In this document: positions 54,763 to 63,577 of the stretch, in pieces
Position numbering within the stretch: the stretch's first letter is position 1
Layout of the letters: the number at the start of each line of letters is the position of its first letter
Assembly (NCBI GenBank): GCA_018242725.1
Contig: JAFEBI010000022.1
Span: 62,001 to 126,000, forward strand
Source of the DNA: Nitrospira sp.
GTDB taxonomy: Bacteria; Nitrospirota; Nitrospiria; Nitrospirales; Nitrospiraceae
DNA: 64,000 bases
Direction of reading: 5' to 3'
The notes under the pieces: generated by a model
Seen by the model: only the letters and a program-made list of their open reading frames with translations
Told to the model about the DNA's origin: nothing
Database searches by the model: none
Made by a program: the position numbers and the translations under genes

Positions 54763-55614
54763 TCAAGAATGTGTGATCCGTTCAAAGAATGTAATGAGGG
54801 CCTGTCGATCGAGGTGGCGGGACTTTGGAATAGTAAAGTGTTGTTGTTTCAAGATGGCGAAGTATAAGTCATCGTTCCGATCAACTTCCTTGATATATTC
54901 AATGAGCTGTTTGCTGTTTGGAAATTCATAGGCATTGATGAACGCGTTCGTATTCCAGTCTTTGTGAACATCGGGGTTGCCCCAATAGATGGGAATGCTG
55001 TTGACCAACTTGGGATGGACCAGTTTCTCTGTGGTATAGCCGGGATATTCACTGTTCTCAAATGCGATAGTGAATTTATACTGGCTTAAGAACCGCATCT
55101 TGTCCTCGACATAGTAACCGAGATTGTTGTGGGCTCTTCCTCCCGAGTCTATCGGCTTGTACTTCGAGAGTTTCTGAAACAATGTGTTTCTTTCCCGAGC
55201 GTTCGGATTGGAAAAGAGGAAATTGCAGAATTTGGTTTTCTCACGCTTGATCTGCTCACAATCGATGGGTTTGTCGAAGTCATCCAGAATGCCCCATTCG
55301 TACAAGGTAACCGCCGATAACGGAAATCGTAGGTGGCGATCATCATTCAGATAGTCAAACGTGATTGCGTACTGACATTCACGAAAGTTTGGTCTGACGT
55401 TTTCTCCCGTGTAAAACACTTTGGCGCATGTATAGCGTTTGTGATCGGATCCAAAGACGCTATAGATCAGGAACTCGGGATTGTCCGAGATTTCAATGTC
55501 GAAGCGTTCCGCTAGTATTCGATACAACACGTTGTCGAACTGAGATTTACCCGTCGGATTACAATCAAACCCTTCCCAAAAATCGGTGAATGCCAGTTTC
55601 AGCCGTTGTTTCAT
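54763..55614 (-). CDS. GT10 fucosyltransferase-like enzyme
   Basis: A 283-residue protein whose C-terminal half has the alpha-1,3/4-fucosyltransferase motif: YKFTIAFENSEYPGYTTEKL followed by LVNSIPIYWGNPDVH (about 182-216). The N-terminal FWEGFDCN, EFLIYSVFGSDH and KVFYTGENVRPNF match the acceptor-side fold of the H. pylori-type family. It would use GDP-fucose or a related GDP sugar; no GDP-fucose synthesis gene lies in the window. It probably decorates the glycan near its end. Confidence 0.85.
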   Translation of the reverse strand: MKQRLKLAFTDFWEGFDCNPTGKSQFDNVLYRILAERFDIEISDNPEFLIYSVFGSDHKRYTCAKVFYTGENVRPNFRECQYAITFDYLNDDRHLRFPLSAVTLYEWGILDDFDKPIDCEQIKREKTKFCNFLFSNPNARERNTLFQKLSKYKPIDSGGRAHNNLGYYVEDKMRFLSQYKFTIAFENSEYPGYTTEKLVHPKLVNSIPIYWGNPDVHKDWNTNAFINAYEFPNSKQLIEYIKEVDRNDDLYFAILKQQHFTIPKSRHLDRQALITFFERITHS

Positions 55615-55669
55615 CGATATCTCATGTTTCAGTCATAACATTTGGATATATAATGTAAAATCTATAGAC

Positions 55670-56842
55670 TTATCTCACCTCTTGAGTCTGCCCAGCGACG
55701 AAGGGTTTGTCACCCTGGGCTGAGGCTGTCTGCTCACCCAGACCGATCTGTGAAAAGATGTCATTGAATCGCTGTTGGTAGGTATGGTTGCTCAGCGTCC
55801 GCTGGTATCCAGCCTCTGCAATGGCAGTGCGCTCAGCGTCATGTGCCAGGTAGTAGTGGACCTTCTCGATCATCTCCTCGGTGGAGTGGAAGCTGACGAC
55901 TTCCCTGCCGGGTTCATAATAGTCTTCGAGATGTGCCGCATGCTGCGTCAGGAGAAATCCACCGGTGCCTGGGACCTCAAAGTTACGCCCCTTGATTTGT
56001 TCGGTGCTGTCTCCGGCTCGTTCACGCACTGTCGGGTGATCGGGTTCGGATGCCGGCGAGCTTTGCTCGCATCCAATCGTACCTCCTCTCCAAGCAGTCG
56101 CGAGGGGAATGCGCTCGAGTAGCCGCCGAAGAGGGTGCTTCTTGCGCGAAGCAGCTTCTTGGACGCCATCAGCGTTCGCACCGTATGAAGCAGTCAGATT
56201 AAGGTTGATGCGGCTTGTGTTGAAGATCTTGATCATCTCATCCTGAGAAGCTCGTCCTTCGTCCCACCCCTGTCCCCAAGTACTGACAGTAATACCTGCA
56301 TGCCTCAGTTGCTCAATGACTTTTCGGCGTTGTCCATAGGGTTGCCCGACAAAGGTTACATCATACTCAAGGGGAAGGTTCATTCGGCGATACAAGAATG
56401 TGTTACACGCCCATTGACTCTTGATGACATTGCGATAACCGATCTGTGCATACTTGGGAAGTGCGCTTTCTGCTGTTGTCACAACCCATTGGAAGCATGG
56501 CGCCCACAGGCGGGAATACCGTTCGAATCGCCAATGATCGTCACAAAACCAGTTGACGGAAATGACCCCGAGGTCTTCCGTCACGCCGCGCAGGACCGGT
56601 GCATCAAATTCATCGGTGAAGAGTACCGTAAACATCAAGTCCGGCTTCTCAAGCTTGGCCACTTCCATCAGTCGGGTATTCATCCAAGACCGTCCATGTT
56701 CTTGCATCAAGGTCATGAAATCGAAGTACACGATGTCATGCCCCATCTGTCGCAAGCAGTCATAAAAATTGTAATGCTCAAAGCTAGGCCCCTGGTTACG
56801 ACGGCCATAGTCGTATTTCATCGCGACGTATAAAATGCGCAT
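55670..56842 (-). CDS. CgeB-like glycosyltransferase
   Basis: The ATG at 56842 (MRILYVAMKYDYGRRNQG) is chosen over 56902 because it avoids overlap with the upstream gene and has AGGCAGG nearby; length 390. The GT-B halves are DUF3880-like (VTFVGQPYGQRRKVI) and Glyco_trans_1_2-like (GRNFEVPGTGGFLLT, YYEPGREVVSF). A Pro/Glu/Arg-rich insert of about 60 residues (about 235-290, AASRKKHPLRRLLERI onward) interrupts the usual order. CgeB homologues modify spore or cell-surface polysaccharide, so the same role is likely here. Confidence 0.82.
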   Translation of the reverse strand: MRILYVAMKYDYGRRNQGPSFEHYNFYDCLRQMGHDIVYFDFMTLMQEHGRSWMNTRLMEVAKLEKPDLMFTVLFTDEFDAPVLRGVTEDLGVISVNWFCDDHWRFERYSRLWAPCFQWVVTTAESALPKYAQIGYRNVIKSQWACNTFLYRRMNLPLEYDVTFVGQPYGQRRKVIEQLRHAGITVSTWGQGWDEGRASQDEMIKIFNTSRINLNLTASYGANADGVQEAASRKKHPLRRLLERIPLATAWRGGTIGCEQSSPASEPDHPTVRERAGDSTEQIKGRNFEVPGTGGFLLTQHAAHLEDYYEPGREVVSFHSTEEMIEKVHYYLAHDAERTAIAEAGYQRTLSNHTYQQRFNDIFSQIGLGEQTASAQGDKPFVAGQTQEVR

Positions 56843-56856
56843 ACCGGGGAACCTGC

Positions 56857-58236
56857 CTAACACCTTCTGGATGCTCGGCCTATGATGGCTGGAGCAGTAC
56901 AAACCTGTTGAAGCACCGTTTCATACTGTTGGGCGATGTGTTCCCATGTGAACCGAGCAGCCCAATTCCGTTTCCCATGTCGTCCACGCTTGCGCCTTCC
57001 CTCTTCGTCGTGCATGAGTTGAATCCATCGTGCAGTGAATTGCTTGGAATCGATTCGGGTATACCCTCTCTTATCGATGACGGAGGGACCGATCACGCCG
57101 GCTCCCGTCCACTCTACGATTTCCTCCGCATTGCCTACTTGCGCAGAGAGAAACGCGGTGCCGGCTGCCGCTGCTTCAAAGAGAACCAGAGGGGAGTACT
57201 CGATATGTGAGGCGAAGACAAACAGATCGGCATTCATGTACGCTTGTACAAGTTCCGGCCGAGGCATATCCATAATCATGACCCGCTTGGTAGTCCCTGG
57301 CTGGTTGAGTTGTTCCAAGAGGGACTGTATCTCATCTCGAAACGGTAGAGGATCGCGATCAGGTTTATTGCCGGTAATGAAATGGGACAGTGTTCGGTAC
57401 GCCTTGGACAATACTTCTCTTCCTGTTTTCTTGTCCCAACGAGTATCACAGGTGGCCCTGTTCTGATGGTGCACACCCGTCCCTGATGAAACCGTTGAAA
57501 CCTTGGAATGTTTCTCGTTCGCTTCGGCAATGTAGGTATTGGCGTTCAACAGCAATACAGAGGCTTGCCCATTGAAATTACAGTCCATGTAGGATTTCAG
57601 GAGGTCGATATGTCCTTTGTCAACGGTCAAGGCACCCACGGTGAGGAATAGCCATTCCTGATTCGAAATACCCAACCGCGTTCGAAACGCATGGTCTTTC
57701 TCAACGGCAAACTCCGTTTCACTTGCCCCGTTTGGAATGATGGAGAACTGTTTCACTCCATGCTTCTTTGCGAAGCAGATGTCTCGATAATCGGATGCAT
57801 GAAAGATCAGATGGTCAAATCGCCGCAAGACGTTCGGCATCTGACGGAAATAGGCCGCATAGGATGGCTCGTAGAAACATGAAAACCCACAGGGTATGAG
57901 TATTTTTCGAGAAGGGATCTCGGACAGGACAGGAATCAATGCATCAAGAGTCCACTGTTGGGCCATGTTGATCAGCACGACATCAAAATCGCCGGTAGAG
58001 ACAAATCGCTGGTACTGTGCCACCTCACCCTCCACTCCCTTCACGAAGTTACCAGACACGTCGAATCCCACGATCCGTACTCCGTTGAGCTCCCTGAATG
58101 TGCGGGCCGGAAGGTGTGAGGTTGCCACTGTGACGTTGTGCCCGCGTGATACGAGCCGTTCAGCGACCTGCCGCATGACTTCTTGAATGCCCCCGACGCT
58201 GGGTGCGTAAAATTCGCAGCAGAACAGGATTTTCAC
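56857..58236 (-). CDS. GT4-family glycosyltransferase (459 residues)
   Basis: A GT-B enzyme starting MKILFCCEFYAPSVGGIQEVMRQVAE. The nucleotide-sugar half contains FLTVGALTVDKGHIDLLKSY and the diverged E-x7-E region EYSPLVLFEAAAAGTAFLSAQVG. A segment of about 90 residues (about 250-340, HSKVSTVSSGTG onward) is inserted between them. It follows a long run of co-directional transferases and probably adds one of the outer sugars. Confidence 0.88.
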   Translation of the reverse strand: MKILFCCEFYAPSVGGIQEVMRQVAERLVSRGHNVTVATSHLPARTFRELNGVRIVGFDVSGNFVKGVEGEVAQYQRFVSTGDFDVVLINMAQQWTLDALIPVLSEIPSRKILIPCGFSCFYEPSYAAYFRQMPNVLRRFDHLIFHASDYRDICFAKKHGVKQFSIIPNGASETEFAVEKDHAFRTRLGISNQEWLFLTVGALTVDKGHIDLLKSYMDCNFNGQASVLLLNANTYIAEANEKHSKVSTVSSGTGVHHQNRATCDTRWDKKTGREVLSKAYRTLSHFITGNKPDRDPLPFRDEIQSLLEQLNQPGTTKRVMIMDMPRPELVQAYMNADLFVFASHIEYSPLVLFEAAAAGTAFLSAQVGNAEEIVEWTGAGVIGPSVIDKRGYTRIDSKQFTARWIQLMHDEEGRRKRGRHGKRNWAARFTWEHIAQQYETVLQQVCTAPAIIGRASRRC

Positions 58237-58328
58237 AATCTTAGCCGCCTAGGTCTCGTGTTATTCCTGCGAGTGTCGGGTCAGTGTCGACGTTGAATTG
58301 ACGATGCAATCGTCGAGCGGTTCTGCCG

Positions 58329-59945
58329 CTAGGCGGCATGTGTTCGAACGCCGGTTGCTTCGAATTGCTCCACCCACGCTTGAAGCATTCGCATTTCAGT
58401 TGGGGACTCATCCACCAGACTCAATTTCAAAAGCTCTCTCCCGCAGTGAACCTGTCCTGCCTTCGATACAGCCGGACTCCCCTTTGTGCCAATGACAGTA
58501 ATGTTATACGTTCCTTTCCATTCTCCGGTTATGAATTCTAGTTTTTGATATCCCAACGCGGTAAGAGTATGAGTAAACCGTTCACGATACCAGCCGTCGT
58601 AGTGGACGGCCCAACCGGCTTCATGCGATCCGAAAAGATGTCTCACAATCTTCATCTGATCATTTAGATCCGAACTACTCAGATATGCCTGTACACAACG
58701 ATGAAAGTCCGGCGTCTCGATAATGAGTTGCCCGCCCTCCCTGAGCCAGCCATACCAGTCAATCAACAGTCGCAAGGCGACAGGTCTCTCAAAGTGCTCA
58801 AAGACATGGTGCAACCGAATTTCGTCTACTGTTCCTGGAGAATAGTGAAGCTGAGAGAGGTCGGCAAACAAGTCGGCTTTTGATTGTCTCTGGACGGAAT
58901 GCTGGGTTGGAGGAAAATCAACGTTGACATAACCGGGCAGATATACCTCACCACAGCCGAGATGTAACTTAAGACGTCCGTCTCCTCTTATATCAGTTGG
59001 GGAAGATAGAGGTAGAGTGGCTGATTCAGAGAGAACGCGACCAGCATGTTTTTTAATTCGTCGATATACAGCCCGTATGACACGAACAGGGTGATGATGA
59101 CACATGACAAGAAGATGAGGAATAGCACGCAGATACTGACGTTCTGACCAGTAGGCCTTGACGCAATATTCACGAAACTGAGATGACTGGTCTTGCACAA
59201 TAGCTTCAGTTTTGCCGACGTTGGCCAGGTGGGATCGCAAGGACTGGCGCAATCGTTTGAGAATCAGTAGCCGAGACTCCCACTGCCTGGCTTCAGATGA
59301 TCGGCCCCTGATGCTAGCCGAGGGAACATCGCGATAAATAGCGAGGGTTTGCGGGAGATAGATAATCTCTGAAGCGGTCGCAATCCTTAGCCACAAATCG
59401 TAATCCTCACCGAATACTAATGCGGGTTCTTCGCAGAACAGCCCGACTTGGTTTAGAAGAGATCGCCGAACAACGACGGTTGATGTGATGACAAAGTTCT
59501 CTTCCGCCAATGCCTGCAGGACGAGTCCGCTCTTGCCTTGTCCTACCCGTAAGTACGGGATACGTGGATTTTCATTATCCTGGTGTATGACAAAGGCATT
59601 TGAGCAGACCAGACTTGCTCTAGGGCTTCTGCCCAGTGCGTCTAGCTGCTGAGCAAGCTTATCTGGAAGCCACTCGTCATCGGAATCCAGGAACGCAATA
59701 AATTCTCCTGTTGCGAGCTTGATACCAGCGTTTCGTGCGACGGCGGGCAGTCCTGAATGTTCAACATTTACATACTGAATAGATGGAAACTGCTGAGAAA
59801 ATAAGGCCGGCGTGTCATCCGTGGAGCCATCGTCGATCACGATGATTTCAACATCACCATGGGTCTGTTTCAACACAGAATCCACCGCACAGCATAAAAA
59901 GGGAAACCGATTAAAGGTTGGGATAATGACGCTTACGCACGCCAT
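58329..59945 (-). CDS. GT2 glycosyltransferase fused to a class I methyltransferase
   Basis: A 538-residue fusion. Residues 1-240 are a GT2 domain (VIIPTFNRFPFLCCAVDSVL, DDGSTDDT, metal-binding LDSDD, GEDYDLWLRIA). Residues 325-505 are a methyltransferase with LKLHLGCGEVYLPGYVNVD, FADLSQLHYSPGTVDEI, HVFEHFERPVALRLL and GYQKLEFITGEW. The linker is about 80 residues, with basic and Pro-rich parts. One polypeptide can therefore add and methylate a sugar, or methylate a neighbouring one. The gene overlaps the next GT2 gene by 13 nt. Confidence 0.92.
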   Translation of the reverse strand: MACVSVIIPTFNRFPFLCCAVDSVLKQTHGDVEIIVIDDGSTDDTPALFSQQFPSIQYVNVEHSGLPAVARNAGIKLATGEFIAFLDSDDEWLPDKLAQQLDALGRSPRASLVCSNAFVIHQDNENPRIPYLRVGQGKSGLVLQALAEENFVITSTVVVRRSLLNQVGLFCEEPALVFGEDYDLWLRIATASEIIYLPQTLAIYRDVPSASIRGRSSEARQWESRLLILKRLRQSLRSHLANVGKTEAIVQDQSSQFREYCVKAYWSERQYLRAIPHLLVMCHHHPVRVIRAVYRRIKKHAGRVLSESATLPLSSPTDIRGDGRLKLHLGCGEVYLPGYVNVDFPPTQHSVQRQSKADLFADLSQLHYSPGTVDEIRLHHVFEHFERPVALRLLIDWYGWLREGGQLIIETPDFHRCVQAYLSSSDLNDQMKIVRHLFGSHEAGWAVHYDGWYRERFTHTLTALGYQKLEFITGEWKGTYNITVIGTKGSPAVSKAGQVHCGRELLKLSLVDESPTEMRMLQAWVEQFEATGVRTHAA

Positions 59946-60886
59946 AGATTTCTCAATGTGAACCGGGAGTGCCTGTCATGTTGCAGCTCTGTCGGGGCCG
60001 GTATGCCGCCATTCGCGCGTGTGAACCCCTCGGCTGTCTTCGTCAAATCTTCATAGGCCAAGTAGATCCAATCACGACGATTCGGTCTGTTTGGGTCGAA
60101 GAAAATCCCGCGCCATCTTTCCTGATAGGCGATACGATCCATCTGTTCACTCTCAAGGTTGGAGGTCCTGACCGCTAGATTGGCATGCGAAAAATGCTCA
60201 ACGAATGACGTGGGACAATCTACGACTTCATATCCTTGTTGCCACAGTTTGAGGCAGACATCGCCATCGGCGCAGTAGAATTGATACCGATCTTCGTCAA
60301 TCCACGCCACTTGTTGGAGTGCTGCACGTACGTAGAGGCCGTGATTCACGAACATCTTTTCGCCATGTGTCAACCCAACCCAATACTCTTGCTGCTCCGG
60401 CCAATTCCTCCAATAGAACGCGACCGCACCAATATTGCGCCCATTTTTCCGTAGTGTTTCACAATGTTGAATACCGTTCATCACAGCGCCTGGAACGAGC
60501 AGGGAATCATCACTGATCATGACGATGTATTGGCCCGCTGCACACTTGAAGCCCAGATTCATGAAGTAGCCCCAACTTCTTCGTGTGCGCACTTGGCTGC
60601 CAGAGGCGGTACGGTTGTGCTGAATGATCGTAATAATGTCCGGTTGATCGACAAGCCATTCTTTGGAGCCGTCGGTGGATCCGCCATCGACAACGATGAT
60701 CTCGTAGGGTGCTGTGATATCATTCCGGCGAATGCTTTGAATCGCCTCCTGGAGAAACGTCTTACGGTTGTACGTGCCAAGTACGATGCTCACGGCCGCC
60801 GATGCCGAGTTTCTCGGACTTATCTGAGAACTTTGAGTTTCATGACTGTCCACTGTTGCAGCAAATGGATTTGTGTTCCCCATCAT
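59933..60886 (-). CDS. GT2-family glycosyltransferase
   Basis: A 317-residue enzyme. A Ser/Thr-rich N-terminus precedes SIVLGTYNRKTFLQEAIQSI, then VDGGSTDGS and the metal-binding MISDDS (about residue 124). The GYFMNLGFKCAAGQYIV stretch is typical of the family. The C-terminal region carries YLAYEDLTKTAEGF before a basic end. It is second in the transcript after the methyltransferase at 60961. Confidence 0.9.
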   Translation of the reverse strand: MMGNTNPFAATVDSHETQSSQISPRNSASAAVSIVLGTYNRKTFLQEAIQSIRRNDITAPYEIIVVDGGSTDGSKEWLVDQPDIITIIQHNRTASGSQVRTRRSWGYFMNLGFKCAAGQYIVMISDDSLLVPGAVMNGIQHCETLRKNGRNIGAVAFYWRNWPEQQEYWVGLTHGEKMFVNHGLYVRAALQQVAWIDEDRYQFYCADGDVCLKLWQQGYEVVDCPTSFVEHFSHANLAVRTSNLESEQMDRIAYQERWRGIFFDPNRPNRRDWIYLAYEDLTKTAEGFTRANGGIPAPTELQHDRHSRFTLRNLWRA

Positions 60887-60960
60887 TCAGCTCTGCTCTC
60901 TACCACTCGGTTGGCTCCATAATGTCCTCGCCCAAATCAGACGGTGCGCCCTTCCGTGTC

Positions 60961-61689
60961 TCATGTACCCTTGTTACATCCGGTGCCGGTTGATTCGTCG
61001 GTACCCTTCTGTGCACAAATGAAGAAGCTGTGCATGGCATCCGGACCTTTGTTAATGCGGTTGATGTGGCATCCCATCTGCTCTAGGGCCTGCTGAATCA
61101 CATGCGGCGTTGGGATCCATTTGTGACCATCACCGACAAATGGCGAACCAGGATGCCATATGGCGCAATCGGGATGCGGGAGGTACAGGAATATCGTTCC
61201 ACCGATTCGTACGCGATCTATCCATTCGTTAAGGCTCTCTTGCCAGGCCTCAATGTGTTCAAGGCAATGTGAACTAAACATGTAGTCCAGGGAATCTTTC
61301 TCGAAGTCTGCCACGCATTTATTCGTGCCCGCTCCTCGCCACAGATCGACAGGAATGGCGCCTGGCAGTGGCCACAAGCCAGCGCCAACATCAATGCCCT
61401 TTCCCTGGCAATGCTTCATCGCTTCTGGGAAAATGGCATGCCCCGCACCTCCTATGGTGAGATAGTCCGGGTAAAATGTGTTCTGATAGATCCATCCACC
61501 AGGTCTACGCATGAGGTCGGGGTGATCAAGCAAGATTCGGTACATGTGAAAGAGGTCCGGCACATGAGGGAGTGATTCGAGAGGCTGTTGGGTAGAATTG
61601 CCTGACTCTGGAATCGCTCCAGAATGGAATCGGAGGCACAGCGCTTTCATTGAGCGGACAGGATGAAGAAGATGGCGAAATTGAATCAT
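60961..61689 (-). CDS. class I SAM methyltransferase, first gene of the glycan cluster
   Basis: A 242-residue protein. The SAM fold starts at GKGIDVGAGLWPLPGAIPVDLW (about 95-116), then VADFEKDSLDYMFSSHCLEHIEAW and WIDRVRIGGTIFLYLPHP. The last conserved block is PHVIQQALEQMG. It lies at the promoter-proximal end of the - strand cluster. A 73-codon frame that overlaps its start (61686-61907) lacks protein-like composition and is not called. Confidence 0.85.
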   Translation of the reverse strand: MIQFRHLLHPVRSMKALCLRFHSGAIPESGNSTQQPLESLPHVPDLFHMYRILLDHPDLMRRPGGWIYQNTFYPDYLTIGGAGHAIFPEAMKHCQGKGIDVGAGLWPLPGAIPVDLWRGAGTNKCVADFEKDSLDYMFSSHCLEHIEAWQESLNEWIDRVRIGGTIFLYLPHPDCAIWHPGSPFVGDGHKWIPTPHVIQQALEQMGCHINRINKGPDAMHSFFICAQKGTDESTGTGCNKGT

Positions 61690-62089
61690 AGGTATCCTGT
61701 CACCGGCGCAGCAGAATGATCAGATTGTCCTTGACGCCACAATTCTGTAGCGGCGGGACGCGTCCGTCCGAAGCTGCACAGAGGCAAGATCTTCAGCCAG
61801 CACTCCTTGCTCTCTCGCTCAACACTCTCACAGGCTGGCACCATCTTCTCGCTCGTGCTGAGAGCCCCCACGATGGTGAGGAGCGCACGCGCGATGCCCG
61901 CCTTCATATACAGGCCGTCGACTCGTCAGAGGAACGTCGTGACGTCCTCCTCCAGGTGCTGTTGATATCCAATCGAAGGGGTACGCCGCCTTCATCCTAT
62001 TCCCACACCTAAAGATAATACTTCCCTATGCGGGCGCCTCTACACTGTCGCTCCACTCATGAGCCCTCACACATCGCGCAAGCACTGGA
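61690..62089. promoter_or_regulatory. intergenic region upstream of the glycan cluster
   Basis: This 400-nt gap between the complex I genes and the glycan cluster must hold the cluster promoter if the cluster is one transcript. No JUMPstart-like element or clear -35/-10 pair could be found. Open frames here on both strands lack start sites. Confidence 0.4.
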
Positions 62090-63577
62090 TCATGGTTTCT
62101 GCTCGGCGACCATGAGGAGGTTATTGACAGAATCTCGGATCAATTCCATCAGTGGATTGGGATAGACCCCGAGCATGAGAATGAGCGAAGCGACGAACCC
62201 AAGGGAGAATGCTGTGGTCCACCCTACCCTCGGTGCAGACGGCTCAACCTGTGCTAGAGAAGCAACGGCTGGTTCTGGTGCTTCACTGAACAGCGTCACG
62301 ATCAATCGGAGATAATAGTACAGACTGACGACGCTATTTCCGATCAGCGCAAAGACAAGCCACCACAAACCAGCATCAACACCAACCGCGATCGCATAAA
62401 ACTTTCCGATGAATCCCGCCGTCACCGGAATCCCCGCCAACGACAACAGGCTCAGTGCCAGCATGGCGGCAAGCCAGGGACGTGTCCAAAACAAACCTTG
62501 ATAATCCTCGAAAAGATTCTTGTCCCCTTTCTCACTCGAATACACCGTCACTACGCCAAATGCACCCAGCGACATTGCACAGTAGACGATGACATAAAAG
62601 GTGACGGCTTCGGCAGCGGGAGGACCACCGGCCAGCAGCGCAACCAACACATAGCCAAAGTGTGCGATTGAGGAATAGGCCAGGAGCCGTTTCACGTTCT
62701 GTTGCAGCAGCGCAAGAATATTCCCTGTGACCATGGACACCACAGCCAGAAGGCTGAATAGATGGACAACGGGAGGCAGTTCCAACACCCCAACCTCGGT
62801 GGCGAATCGGAGGAGCAGGGCCACTAACGCTGCTTTGGAGACGGTGGCGATATAGGTCGTGATGGGAGTCGGCGCTCCCTGGTAGACATCGGGAACCCAC
62901 ATATGAAACGGTGCGAGCCCGAGCTTCAAGGCGATCCCAATCAGAACCAAGATCAATCCTCCCAGCCACAGGGCAGAAACGGACTGCGCCTGTTTCGGAA
63001 TGGCTCCCACCGCATGAAAGGTCATGGCGCCGCTTTCGAAATACAGCAGAGCCAGGCCAAAGAGGAGCAGTGCTGACGCGGTGATGGACAACAGCAGGTA
63101 TTTCACTGCGGCTTCGAGCGGATGGCGTCTTGTCCGTAAGTACCCGATCAGACTACAGAGAGACAAACCGAGGAGTTCAAACCCAAGGAAAAACGAGACG
63201 AAATGCTCAGCCGTGGTGAGGACCAATCCCCCGAATGTGGCCAACAGGAGGAGCAGGTAGTACTCCTCCACACCTTCCTCCTCACGAAACTGGACATTCA
63301 AGTATCGGTACGACAATGCGATAATGACCATCGTAGCAGTCAAGATGAGTCCCATGTACAACAACGCATGTCTATCCACGACCAGCAAGGTCGTCACGGC
63401 TCGTGGAGCAACCGTGTCCGCCCAGGGTAAGGTTGCCAACGTGAAGAGACAGGACAGAAACGCGAAGACCACGATGCGGGCATGGTGTCGCTGAAAGGCA
63501 ATCGCGAGCATCGTCACAAGGGAAAAGGCCCCAAGATCAAGGATGGGTGATAGGGCTATAAAATCTTGGAGCATCAT
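62090..63577 (-). CDS. nuoN: NADH-quinone oxidoreductase subunit N
   Basis: The start at 63577 (MMLQDFIALSP) is taken because AGGGGAGCACCCC precedes it and it overlaps the nuoM stop by 4 nt; length 495. About fourteen membrane helices form the antiporter-like proton-pumping unit. Hallmarks are FLGFELLGLSLCSLIGY, with the conserved Glu of the helix, GIALKLGLAPFHMWVPDVYQGAPTP, with conserved Lys, and LLAYSSIAHFGYVLVA. It is the last gene of the nuo operon on this strand and pumps protons during NADH or ferredoxin oxidation. Confidence 0.96.
   Translation of the reverse strand: MMLQDFIALSPILDLGAFSLVTMLAIAFQRHHARIVVFAFLSCLFTLATLPWADTVAPRAVTTLLVVDRHALLYMGLILTATMVIIALSYRYLNVQFREEEGVEEYYLLLLLATFGGLVLTTAEHFVSFFLGFELLGLSLCSLIGYLRTRRHPLEAAVKYLLLSITASALLLFGLALLYFESGAMTFHAVGAIPKQAQSVSALWLGGLILVLIGIALKLGLAPFHMWVPDVYQGAPTPITTYIATVSKAALVALLLRFATEVGVLELPPVVHLFSLLAVVSMVTGNILALLQQNVKRLLAYSSIAHFGYVLVALLAGGPPAAEAVTFYVIVYCAMSLGAFGVVTVYSSEKGDKNLFEDYQGLFWTRPWLAAMLALSLLSLAGIPVTAGFIGKFYAIAVGVDAGLWWLVFALIGNSVVSLYYYLRLIVTLFSEAPEPAVASLAQVEPSAPRVGWTTAFSLGFVASLILMLGVYPNPLMELIRDSVNNLLMVAEQKP

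Noticed and set aside
61686-61907. A 73-codon - strand frame ahead of the glycan cluster, overlapping the first gene by 4 nt.
   Set aside because: Despite the overlap it lacks a ribosome-binding site and has an irregular, Ser/Arg/Glu-heavy composition with no domain.
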